NCBI RefSeq assembly: GCF_000427645.1 | Contig: NZ_KE386571.1 | Coordinates: 2,996,895-3,060,894 of the forward strand | Length of the DNA: 64,000 nucleotides | Reading direction: 5' to 3' | From: Sphingomonas phyllosphaerae FA2 | Lineage (GTDB): Bacteria; Pseudomonadota; Alphaproteobacteria; Sphingomonadales; Sphingomonadaceae | In this document: in pieces, positions 7,401 through 14,623 of the stretch | Layout: each line of letters starts with the position of its first letter | How positions within the stretch are numbered: position 1 is the first letter of the stretch | The notes under the pieces: generated by a model | Seen by the model: only the letters and a program-made list of their open reading frames with translations | The model's database searches: none | What the model was told of the DNA's origin: nothing | Translations under genes and position numbers: made by a program

Positions 7401-8546
7401 TTATTCCGCGGGCACCGAGGCGTCCGTTCGCGCCCTGCCCCGCCCGTAGCGCTGCGCCAGCCGGTGCGTCGGTGCTTCGACCACCAGCCAGAACACGATC
7501 GCGCCGCCGGTGCACAGGACGAGATACGCCAGCACCTTACCGCTGTCCGCGATCACGCCGTCGCCGAACACGCGCCGCACGATGCTGCCGCTCAGCACCA
7601 GAAGCGGGAAGTGGACGAGGTACAGCGAGTAGGAGATCGCGCCCAGCCCGATCAGCCACCGCTGCCGACCGCCCGCCCCGAGCCAGCCGGCGCGTGACGC
7701 CCCGAACAGGCCGATCGCGGTCAGCATAGCGGGGGTGTTGAACACCTCGTCGGTCCCTGGCGCCCGCCACAGCGCGATGACGGCGATCACCGCCAGCGCG
7801 ATTGTCGGCACCGCCCCCGCCCGTCGCCACCCCGCGGCATAGGCCAGCGCCCCGGCAGCGAAGGCGAACCAGAAGTTCAGGAAGACGCCGCGCGGCACCC
7901 AATGCTGATCGCCGAGGCTGGAGGCGACCGCGGCGAAAATGAAGGCAGCGGGCAGCAGCCAGGCCGCACGTCGGACGGTCGGCGCGCCCGCCCGCGCGCG
8001 GCACCACGCCCAAGCGCCCAGCAGCGTGACGATGTAGAATTGCACCTCATAGGTCAGCGTCCAGTAGACGATCTGGATGTCGGGCAGGCCGAGCAGTTCC
8101 TGCAGGTAGAACAGGTGCCCGATGACCGTGGCCGGGGTTGGCCACGGAAGCGGCTCGCCGTGCGCCATCGCCACCGCCGCGGCCGCAGCCAGCCCGATCG
8201 GGATCGACGCCCAATAGGCCGGATCGAGGCGCAGGCTGCGCCGGATCGCGAACGTGCCGGCGTAGCGGCCATCGACCTGCTTTCCCCACAGGCTGTGCGC
8301 GATCACGAACCCGCTGAGAACGAAGAACACCGCCACGCCGCCGCGCCCGTCATCGAACACGATCTCGCGGAGCGGCGACGGCATCGCCTCATAAAGGGTG
8401 CGAATGCTTTGCAGCGTCCAGACATGGAACAGCACAACCCACAGGGCGGCGAGCCCGCGCAGGACTTGCAGCAACTCGAAGCGCGTCGCCGGACCGGCGG
8501 CAGCGGTCCCGGCACCCTCCGGCGCGTGCGGAGCAGAGGGCGGCAC
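7401..8546 (-). CDS. Membrane acyltransferase family 3 (OafA/YrhL type)
   Basis: Integral membrane acyltransferase of about 381 residues. The conserved start of the family is visible (LQVLRGLAALWVVLFHVW, with the RGLAAL and catalytic-region His) and is followed by the FFVLSGFVI motif and about ten hydrophobic segments. Such proteins transfer acetyl or other acyl groups to surface polysaccharides, or to other exported glycans, using a cytoplasmic acyl donor. The start is uncertain: no ATG lies in a sensible place, and I prefer GTG 8546 (aggaa just upstream) over TTG 8567. It diverges from an O-antigen-ligase-like gene, which supports a surface polysaccharide role. Confidence 0.85.
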   Translation of the reverse strand: MPPSAPHAPEGAGTAAAGPATRFELLQVLRGLAALWVVLFHVWTLQSIRTLYEAMPSPLREIVFDDGRGGVAVFFVLSGFVIAHSLWGKQVDGRYAGTFAIRRSLRLDPAYWASIPIGLAAAAAVAMAHGEPLPWPTPATVIGHLFYLQELLGLPDIQIVYWTLTYEVQFYIVTLLGAWAWCRARAGAPTVRRAAWLLPAAFIFAAVASSLGDQHWVPRGVFLNFWFAFAAGALAYAAGWRRAGAVPTIALAVIAVIALWRAPGTDEVFNTPAMLTAIGLFGASRAGWLGAGGRQRWLIGLGAISYSLYLVHFPLLVLSGSIVRRVFGDGVIADSGKVLAYLVLCTGGAIVFWLVVEAPTHRLAQRYGRGRARTDASVPAE

Positions 8547-8660
8547 TGTTCCTGCTTTCTTGCCCAAGGACCGTCCACGTTGCAGCTTGATTCTTAACCC
8601 GCCCGCTATACCGACGATTCCTTGACGCGGTAATAAATCGACGGCGGCCAGGGCGGTGAC

Positions 8661-10064
8661 GTGCACCCTCCTGCCCGGGTCGCGGAGACACACGCCTTGA
8701 AATGGGTTTTGCTCGCCCTTCTGCTGGGTCTTTGTCCGCTGTTCATCCAATATGCGCGACAGCCACGCTACCGGCCGATCTTCGGCTTCGCCTTTGGGGC
8801 GTTGCCGTTTCTGCTGTCGTTCCTGCACCTTTATATCGCGCCGATATCCTTCGCCTATTGGCCGGGGCACACCAAGGGCATCGAGGTATCGCTGATCGAT
8901 TCGCTGGCGGTAGCGGTGCTGATTGCAACGCCGCGGCGGCGCAAGAGCGCCCCGTTCCTCTGGGCGTTCCTCATCTACATCTTTCTGACGACGATCACCG
9001 TCACCTGGGCGATCGATAAGCTCGCCGCGCTAGGCTATGCGGTGCAGTTGATGCGGATGCTGCTGGTGTATCTGGCGGCGCTGCGGCTCTCGACGACGCC
9101 GCGCATCGTGCCGGCGGTCGTCGCCGGCGGCGTATTCGCGCTGCTCTTCCAGCTCTTCTTTGCGGTGCAGCAGCATTTCCAGGGGGTGCTGCAGGCGGTG
9201 GGCACGTTCGGTGCGCAGAACCTGCTGGGTCTGATGACCAACCTGGTGGCCTTGCCGGCGCTGGCGATCCTGCTGTCAGGCGGGCGGAGCTGGTACGCCA
9301 AGGCCGGGCCGTTGGTGGCGTTATTGATCGACCTGTTCACCGCCTCGCGCGCCACGATCGGTTTCGGGGCGATCGGCATGGGCGGGTTGCTGGTGGTGGC
9401 GAGCGTGTGGCGGTGGACCCCGCGCAAGCGGACGATGACCGCGCTGGCGGCGGTTGCGATCCTGTGCGTCACGCCGTTCGCCATCCGGATGATCGGGGAA
9501 CGATCGAACCACAACAATGTCGAGAGCAGCGACTCCGAACGACAGGCGTTCAAGCGCGCCGCCTGGGCGATGATCCACGATCATCCGACCGGCGTTGGCG
9601 CGAACAGCTATGTCATCGTCAGCAACGTCGACGGCTATTCGGCGCGCGCGGGCGTGGTCGCGTCACAGGGTAGCCGATCGACCAATGTCCACAACAGCTA
9701 TCTGCTGGTCATGGCCGAAACCGGGATCGCCAGCCTCTTCTTCGTCGTCGTGATGATCGGCGGCGGGCTGCTGATGATGCTGCGCACCGCCTTCCGCCAC
9801 CGGAGCGATCGGCGCGGCGACGTCCTGATCGGCTTCGGCATGACCTTGCTCACCGCGGGATTGCACCTGAACTACGAATGGGCCTTCGTGATCTTCCCGG
9901 TGCAATATGTGATGTTCTTCTATCTGGGGCTTGGCATCGGCATTGCCGAGCAGGTCAAGGCCGATGCCGCGCGTACGCGACGCGAAGCGCGGGCGGCGCG
10001 TCGCCAGCCCAACGACGATGGCAGCGACGATCCCGCCGCCGGGCCGCTGCCCGCCAACGCCTGA
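8661..10064 (+). CDS. O-antigen ligase-like (Wzy/WaaL superfamily) membrane protein
   Basis: Membrane protein of about 467 residues with roughly 10-12 hydrophobic helices and a large periplasmic loop. The loop contains the family's usual HDHPTGVGANSY and NVHNSYLLVMAETG segments (Wzy_C domain). Family members ligate O-antigen to lipid A-core or polymerise polysaccharide repeat units. The GTG at 8661 is taken as start with gggcgg upstream; a TTG at 8697 is an alternative. The last about 35 residues are charged and low complexity. It is divergent from the acyltransferase (114-bp shared gap). Ligase and polymerase cannot be told apart from sequence alone, and no other glycan assembly genes are adjacent. 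Confidence 0.85.
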   Translation: MHPPARVAETHALKWVLLALLLGLCPLFIQYARQPRYRPIFGFAFGALPFLLSFLHLYIAPISFAYWPGHTKGIEVSLIDSLAVAVLIATPRRRKSAPFLWAFLIYIFLTTITVTWAIDKLAALGYAVQLMRMLLVYLAALRLSTTPRIVPAVVAGGVFALLFQLFFAVQQHFQGVLQAVGTFGAQNLLGLMTNLVALPALAILLSGGRSWYAKAGPLVALLIDLFTASRATIGFGAIGMGGLLVVASVWRWTPRKRTMTALAAVAILCVTPFAIRMIGERSNHNNVESSDSERQAFKRAAWAMIHDHPTGVGANSYVIVSNVDGYSARAGVVASQGSRSTNVHNSYLLVMAETGIASLFFVVVMIGGGLLMMLRTAFRHRSDRRGDVLIGFGMTLLTAGLHLNYEWAFVIFPVQYVMFFYLGLGIGIAEQVKADAARTRREARAARRQPNDDGSDDPAAGPLPANA

Positions 10065-10209
10065 CGACCAGCTCCTACTGCCGCCGGGTGGGCTACGCCT
10101 CCCTGCGCGACGGGTTGCCGGGGCAATGCTTGTCGGACTCGGCCGGATCGTGCTTCATGGCGCCCACGGCGATGTGCAACGTCCCTGCGCCTCTATGCGG
10201 AGTCGATCG

Positions 10210-10761
10210 ATGGCCAAGTTCTTCCCTGCCCTGACACCCGAACATCGCGCGTTCGTCGCGAAGCAGCCGGTGTTCTTCGTCGCCACCGCCGCGGCCGATG
10301 CGCGCGTCAATCTCAGCCCCAAGGGGATGGACAGCTTTCGCATCCTCGACGACACGACGGTAGCCTATCTCGACGTCGCGGGATCGGGGAACGAGACCAA
10401 CGCGCATCTGCTTGCCGACGGACGGATCACGATCATGTTCTGCGCCTTCGACAATCCCGCGCTGATCTTCCGCATCTATGGCCGCGGCCGCCCGGTGCTG
10501 CCGCAGGATGACGAGTGGGCGGACCTCGCTGCCCACTTCACGCTGTTGCCCGGTACGCGGCAGATCTTCGTGATCGCGGTCGACGAGGCGCAGACGTCCT
10601 GCGGCTGGGGCGTGCCGTATATGGCGTTTGAGCGCGAGCGCGACACGCTCAACAAATATCACGCGAGCACCGACGACGCGACGCGCTTCGGCAAATATGC
10701 GGTCCGCACCCATAGCATCGACGGGCTGCCGGTCCGCAGCCCGACGCGCGTGCCCGCCTGA
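10210..10761 (+). CDS. Pyridoxamine 5'-phosphate oxidase-fold family protein
   Basis: Protein of 183 residues with the split-barrel flavin-binding fold of the PPOX family. The conserved N-terminal part FVATAAADARVNLSPKGMD is typical of the subfamily annotated pyridoxamine phosphate oxidase-related FMN-binding proteins. It is unlikely to be PdxH itself, and the reaction is unknown. Start 10210 is supported by ggag seven bases upstream; an ATG at 10195 has no such site. Its stop codon overlaps the next start (TGATG at 10759-10763), so it is translationally coupled to the DUF2007 gene. Confidence 0.85.
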   Translation: MAKFFPALTPEHRAFVAKQPVFFVATAAADARVNLSPKGMDSFRILDDTTVAYLDVAGSGNETNAHLLADGRITIMFCAFDNPALIFRIYGRGRPVLPQDDEWADLAAHFTLLPGTRQIFVIAVDEAQTSCGWGVPYMAFERERDTLNKYHASTDDATRFGKYAVRTHSIDGLPVRSPTRVPA

Positions 10762-10961
10762 TGGCGCTCGTCGAACTCGGCCGCTACGACCGCAACCTCG
10801 CCAACATCCTCGTCGCGCGGCTGGAGTCCGACGGCATCCCCGCGCTCGCCTTCGACGGGGGCGCCAGCATCGCCGATGGCAGCTGGCTGCTGATCCCCGT
10901 ACGCGTCATGGTCGACGAGGATGATCTGTCCGCCGCACAGGCGATCGCGGGCGCTGCCTGA
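10761..10961 (+). CDS. DUF2007 putative signal-transducing protein
   Basis: Small cytoplasmic protein of 66 residues resembling DUF2007, a GlnB-like ferredoxin fold domain (pattern: LVELGRYDRNLANILVARLE, then a C-terminal VDEDDLSAAQAI). It is one base overlapped with the PPOX-fold gene and lies just upstream of glnK, though a 132-bp gap with a sigma-54 promoter separates the two units. The function is unknown; the family is often called a signal-transducing protein because of fold similarity to PII. Confidence 0.8.
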   Translation: MALVELGRYDRNLANILVARLESDGIPALAFDGGASIADGSWLLIPVRVMVDEDDLSAAQAIAGAA

Positions 10962-10981
10962 AAAATAGGCACGCCTGACGC

Positions 10982-11003
10982 GCTGCACAATTATTAACGC
11001 AGC
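10982..11003. promoter_or_regulatory. Candidate NtrC-type operator upstream of glnK
   Basis: An imperfect inverted repeat with arms GCTGC and GCAGC around an AT-rich centre (acaattattaac). It lies roughly 75 bp before the expected start of the sigma-54 transcript, where an enhancer-binding protein such as NtrC would bind. The match to the NtrC consensus (TGCAC-N-GTGCA) is partial, so this is inference from position and symmetry. Confidence 0.3.
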
Positions 11004-11042
11004 TTAACGCCTCCGCGCTGCCCGCCTCCCTCTGCGTGCAAC

Positions 11043-11057
11043 TGGCACGCTGCTTGC
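11043..11057 (+). promoter_or_regulatory. Sigma-54 promoter of glnK-amtB
   Basis: TGGCACG-N4-TTGC with GG at 11044-11045 and GC at 11056-11057, exactly ten bases between them: an essentially perfect -24/-12 element. Transcription should start near 11069, about 25 bp before the glnK ATG. The rpoN gene itself lies at 29952 in the same window. Confidence 0.85.
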
Positions 11058-11093
11058 GAAGCTCTGTCACGGGACAAACGCAAAGGGGGCGTG

Positions 11094-11432
11094 ATGAAGC
11101 TGGTCATAGCCATCATCAAACCGTTCAAGCTCGACGAGGTGCGCGAAGCGCTCACCACCGTCGGGGTGGCCGGGATGACGGTGTCGGAGGTGAAGGGGTT
11201 CGGTCGCCAGAAAGGCCAGACCGAAATCTACCGCGGCGCCGAATACAGCACCAACATGGTGCCCAAGATCAAGATCGAGGTCGTGTGCGCCAGCGACATC
11301 GCCGACCGCGTGGTCGAGGCGATCCAGGCCGCCGCCAACACCGGCGCGATCGGCGACGGCAAGATCTTCGTGCTCGATGTCGGACAGGCGGTGCGGATCC
11401 GTACCGGCGAAACCGACGACACGGCATTGTGA
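11094..11432 (+). CDS. glnK: Nitrogen regulatory protein PII (GlnK/GlnB)
   Basis: PII signal protein of 112 residues, the standard length. The uridylylation site Tyr51 lies in the T-loop (YRGAEYST), and the nucleotide and 2-oxoglutarate binding segments are conserved (KGFGRQKGQ, DGKIFV). PII senses 2-oxoglutarate, ATP and ADP and blocks AmtB when nitrogen is plentiful. ATG 11094 gives the canonical MKLV start; a GTG codon directly before it is not needed. A strong purine-rich site (aaaggggg) precedes it. Being co-transcribed with amtB favours the name glnK over glnB, though sequence alone does not separate them. Confidence 0.95.
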   Translation: MKLVIAIIKPFKLDEVREALTTVGVAGMTVSEVKGFGRQKGQTEIYRGAEYSTNMVPKIKIEVVCASDIADRVVEAIQAAANTGAIGDGKIFVLDVGQAVRIRTGETDDTAL

Positions 11433-11443
11433 TGGGGGGACCG

Positions 11444-12868
11444 ATGACGCTTTCCAGAAAGATTGCGGGCGGCGCGGGGGCGCTGGCCGCCACGTTGCTC
11501 ACCGCCGCGCCGGCGCTGGCGCAGGGCGCCGCCGGCCCGGTGCGCGCACCCGGCCCCGAAGCCGCCGTGGCGATGATCAACAAGGGCGATACCTCGTGGC
11601 TGCTGATCTCGGCGGCGCTGGTGCTGATGATGTCGATTCCCGGCCTCGCGCTGTTCTATGGCGGGCTGGTGCGCACCAAGAACATGCTCAGCGTGCTGAT
11701 GCAGGTGTTCATGATCGTCTCGGTCGCCAGCCTCGTCTGGGTGTGCTGGGGCTACAGCATGGCCTTCACCAGCGGTAACGCGTTCGTCGGCGGGCTGTCG
11801 AAGGCGTTCCTCGCAGGCGTCGGGCCGACCTCGGTCGCGGCGACCTTCTCGAACAACGTCTACGTGCCCGAATATGCATTCATCGCCTTCCAGATGACCT
11901 TCGCGTGCATCACGCCCGCGCTGATCGTCGGCGCGTTCGCCGAGCGGGTGAAGTTCACCCCGCTGCTGGTGTTCGTCGTGCTGTGGCTGACGATCGTCTA
12001 TTTCCCGATGGCGCACATGGTCTGGTATTGGGCCGGCCCGGACTTCCTCGCCGACGCGCCGACCGACGCCGGGCTGCTGTACGGCTGGGGCGCGCTCGAC
12101 TTCGCGGGCGGCACGGTGGTGCACATCAACGCGGGCATCGCAGGGCTGGTCGGCTGCCTCATCATCGGCAAGCGCCACGGCTACAAGTCGGAGCCGATGC
12201 CGCCGCATTCGCTGACGATGACGATGATCGGCGCCTCCTTGCTGTGGGTCGGCTGGTTCGGGTTCAACGCCGGCTCCAACCTCGAAGCCAATGGCGGCGC
12301 GGCGCTCGCCTTCGTCAACACCTTCGTCGCCACCGCCGCCGCGGCGGTCGCCTGGGCGGTGATCGAGCAGATCGTCCACAAGAAGCCGTCGCTGCTGGGC
12401 GGCGTGTCGGGGGCGGTCGCCGGCCTCGTCGCGATCACCCCGGCCGCGGGCTTCGCCGCGCCGATGACCTCGATCATCCTCGGCTTCGTCGCCAGCGCGG
12501 TGTGCTTCTTCTTCGTCACCACCGTGAAGAACAAGCTCGGCTATGACGACACGCTCGACGTGTTCGGCGTCCACTGCGTCGGCGGGATCATCGGCGCAAT
12601 CGCGACCGGGATCGTCGCCGACCCGTCGCTCGGCGGTCAGGGCTTCATCGACTACACCAGCTTCCCGTCGATCGCCGGCAAGTATGACATGGCCGCGCAG
12701 GTCATCACGCAGATGAAGGCAGTGGTGCTGACGCTGGTGCTCTCGGGCGGCGTGTCGGCGGTGCTGTTCTACGGCATCAAGGCGACCATGGGGCTGCGTC
12801 CCTCGCTCGAGGTCGAGGTCGAGGGCCTCGACATCAACGAGCATGGCGAACGCGCCTACAATTACTGA
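11444..12868 (+). CDS. amtB: Ammonium transporter
   Basis: Protein of 474 residues with an N-terminal signal peptide (cleavage after about residue 26, APALAQ) and eleven membrane helices, as in AmtB. The twin histidines of the conducting pore are seen in VVHINAG and GVHCVGG, and the conserved motif FQMTFACITPALIVGAFAER is intact. It moves ammonium across the inner membrane and is gated by the GlnK trimer. Start 11444 follows a ggggga stretch; ATG 11432, overlapping the glnK stop, is a possible alternative. Forms an operon with glnK under the sigma-54 promoter and ends at a clear intrinsic terminator. Confidence 0.95.
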   Translation: MTLSRKIAGGAGALAATLLTAAPALAQGAAGPVRAPGPEAAVAMINKGDTSWLLISAALVLMMSIPGLALFYGGLVRTKNMLSVLMQVFMIVSVASLVWVCWGYSMAFTSGNAFVGGLSKAFLAGVGPTSVAATFSNNVYVPEYAFIAFQMTFACITPALIVGAFAERVKFTPLLVFVVLWLTIVYFPMAHMVWYWAGPDFLADAPTDAGLLYGWGALDFAGGTVVHINAGIAGLVGCLIIGKRHGYKSEPMPPHSLTMTMIGASLLWVGWFGFNAGSNLEANGGAALAFVNTFVATAAAAVAWAVIEQIVHKKPSLLGGVSGAVAGLVAITPAAGFAAPMTSIILGFVASAVCFFFVTTVKNKLGYDDTLDVFGVHCVGGIIGAIATGIVADPSLGGQGFIDYTSFPSIAGKYDMAAQVITQMKAVVLTLVLSGGVSAVLFYGIKATMGLRPSLEVEVEGLDINEHGERAYNY

Positions 12869-12932
12869 CGATTTCGCGGGGCGGCGACGGTCGCCGCCCC
12901 GCCACCGATGTTCCTCCTGCGGACGACACCTG

Positions 12933-12969
12933 AAGGCCCGGCGCGGAAACGCGACCGGGCCTTTTTTTT
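12933..12969 (+). terminator. Rho-independent terminator of glnK-amtB
   Basis: Nine-base perfect stem (aaggcccgg / ccgggcctt) with a 13-base loop, followed directly by a run of eight T. It lies 65 bp after the amtB stop. Confidence 0.93.
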
Positions 12970-13079
12970 GCGTGCTGCGCTGCAAGATGACGCGGGCCTC
13001 GCGATGCACTATATAAGTAGCCGGCGCCGGGTGATCCCGTACGAACGAGACCCCGACTCCGAGAAGGAGAGGATGGGTC

Positions 13080-13214
13080 ATGTTGAGGATCAGGAATGCC
13101 GGCCATCACGGCATGGTCGCCGCCGGGCTTGCAGCGATGTTCACCGCGGCGGTACTTGGCGCACAGCTTGCCGCTGATGCGGTCGTCTATGTCGGCGAGC
13201 TGCTGATACGGTGA
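13080..13214 (+). CDS. Possible small membrane protein, 44 residues
   Basis: ATG at 13080 opens a 44-residue frame with one hydrophobic helix (about residues 12-36: MVAAGLAAMFTAAVLGAQLA and on) and a basic N-terminus (MLRIRNAGHHG). An aaggaga ribosome-site-like sequence lies 10-12 bases upstream. The same site is better spaced for a different ATG at 13073 that opens a 34-residue arginine-rich frame, so which start is used, if any, is unclear. A hydrophobic small protein is the more plausible product. I recognise no family. Confidence 0.35.
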   Translation: MLRIRNAGHHGMVAAGLAAMFTAAVLGAQLAADAVVYVGELLIR

Positions 13215-13226
13215 AGATCGATATGT

Positions 13227-13312
13227 CGTCGTCCCGGACTTGATCCCGGACCCCGCTTCTTCCTCGACCGTTCCCAAAAAAAGCGGGGCCCCGGATCAGG
13301 TCCGGGGCGACG
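13227..13312. repeat. REPIN family B, inverted pair
   Basis: Left palindrome gtcccggacttgatcccgg, spacer with ccccgcttcttcc and aaaaaaagcgggg, right palindrome ccccggatcaggtccgggg. It ends 10 bp from the stop of the glutaminyl cyclotransferase gene and may terminate it. Confidence 0.9.
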
Positions 13313-13321
13313 AAGGGACCG

Positions 13322-14107
13322 CTACTTCGGCAGCCGAATCTCGAACATCGTCGGCCAGCGCTTGCCCGTGACGAACAGCCGCCGCGTCTTCGCGTCCCAC
13401 GCGATACCGTTCGCCACCGCCTCGGGATCGCGCGCCCCGACCTCGGCAACGATCGCGCGCAGGTCAATCACGCGCGTCACCACGCCGCTGCGCGGATCGA
13501 TCGCGACGATGAACGGCTGGTGCCAGACGTTGGCGAGAACTTGCCCGTCGACCATCTCCAGCTCGTTGAGCTGGTCGAGCGCGCGCCCCGCGAACGTGAC
13601 CGTGACGGTGCGCCGCACCTTCATCGTCGCCGGATCGTGGAAGGTCAGCGTCGCGCTACCGTCCGAGCGGATCAGCGACGTCGCATCCGACGTCAGCCCC
13701 CAGCCCTCACCGGTGTACCGCATCGTCCCCAGTGGCTTGAGCGTCGCGGCGGTCCAGCGATGCGCAACGCCGTCGTGCCAGGTCAGGCTGATCGCCTCGC
13801 CCTTCCACAGCGCCAGCCCCTCGCCGAACTGCGCCGCCGGGATCGTGCGTCGCAGCGTCACCTTGCCGCTGACCGGGTCGACACGCCGCACATCGGATCG
13901 CCCCTCCAACCCGACGCTCTCGATCAACGCTCCGCCATGCCACACCAACCCCTCGGTGAAGGCGGCACGATCGTGCGGCAACCGCCGAACGACAATCGGC
14001 ACGACCAGCGCAGGCTGGCGCGCCATGACGGCCGATGCGGCCTGAGGCGGGGTCGCCCCGGCCGAACCGGCGAGGGCGAGAAGCGGAAGAAACAGCCAGC
14101 GCGACAT
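13322..14107 (-). CDS. Glutaminyl-peptide cyclotransferase (plant/bacterial type)
   Basis: Predicted exported enzyme of 261 residues with a signal peptide (MSRWLFLPLLALAGSAGA). The five-bladed beta-propeller family that forms N-terminal pyroglutamate is recognised from HDRAAFTEGLVW, FGEGLALWKGEAISLTWHDG, YTGEGWGLTSD and LNELEMVDGQVLANVWHQ, which include the conserved Glu and Trp residues of the active site. Start 14107 was chosen for the signal peptide; the upstream frame is not credible. In the periplasm it would cap N-terminal Gln of exported proteins. It stands between repeat DNA and a small lipoprotein gene on the same strand. Confidence 0.9.
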   Translation of the reverse strand: MSRWLFLPLLALAGSAGATPPQAASAVMARQPALVVPIVVRRLPHDRAAFTEGLVWHGGALIESVGLEGRSDVRRVDPVSGKVTLRRTIPAAQFGEGLALWKGEAISLTWHDGVAHRWTAATLKPLGTMRYTGEGWGLTSDATSLIRSDGSATLTFHDPATMKVRRTVTVTFAGRALDQLNELEMVDGQVLANVWHQPFIVAIDPRSGVVTRVIDLRAIVAEVGARDPEAVANGIAWDAKTRRLFVTGKRWPTMFEIRLPK

Positions 14108-14165
14108 GCGCTTTCGGTACGATGCCGCGCGCCGCGGAGCAATCACGTTGCGGCGCTGGACGCGC

Positions 14166-14516
14166 TCATCCGGTCTTTGCCGGGGTGCCCGCGACCGCGT
14201 TGACGGTCGCGATGCCCTTGTCGTTGATCGACACCACCCACGGCGTGCCGTCGTCACATGTGGCGACCCAGCTCGGATTGCCCTGGATCGCCGGCCCGGC
14301 GATCGAGCGCGTTACGCCCTGGCACGCGCGGCCCGCGTCGCTGATGGCGCGGAACAGCACGCCGTTGCGCTCCTTCTCGTTCAGCTGCCCGATCTGGGCC
14401 AGATAATTGCCGCTGCTGTTGTTCGTGGCCGCGGCGGCATTCTCCGCCTCCGGCGAGGAACCGCAGGCGGCGAGCGAGAGCGGCAGGATGGCAGCGATCA
14501 TGGCGTGGCGAATCAT
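14166..14516 (-). CDS. Small lipoprotein of unknown function
   Basis: Protein of 116 residues with a lipoprotein signal (MIRHAMIAAILPLSLAAC, Cys18 following LAA) and a short Ser/Ala/Asn-rich linker. Two more Cys (in RACQG and ATCDD) could form a disulfide. A gagggg ribosome site precedes the ATG. Related short lipoproteins of unknown role are common in sphingomonads. It diverges from the S41 peptidase gene, with which it shares a 107-bp gap, and lies 58 bp upstream of the cyclotransferase on the same strand. Confidence 0.75.
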   Translation of the reverse strand: MIRHAMIAAILPLSLAACGSSPEAENAAAATNNSSGNYLAQIGQLNEKERNGVLFRAISDAGRACQGVTRSIAGPAIQGNPSWVATCDDGTPWVVSINDKGIATVNAVAGTPAKTG

Positions 14517-14623
14517 GGATGGCCCCTCGACGGCGAACGATGCGCCGGTTTAACATTCTTCACAGCTTCGGGTTGCACCTTCCTTGCGATGGTCGTGGGG
14601 AGCGAATCGTGGGGGTCTTTGTG

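Larger units (their letters stand above)
12869..13321. other. Intergenic gap of 453 bp
   Basis: Holds the amtB terminator (12933-12969), one possible 44-residue membrane peptide gene (13080-13214) and a family B inverted repeat pair (13227-13312). The stretch 12970-13070 shows nothing I can name beyond an AT-rich tatataagtag run near 13008 that could be promoter sequence for the small gene. Confidence 0.5.

Noticed and set aside
11228..13081. Very long open frame (over 600 codons) antisense to glnK-amtB
   Set aside because: High GC3 makes long antisense frames common here. Its composition (Arg, His, Asp-rich, no fold) is that of a shadow, and amtB is certain.
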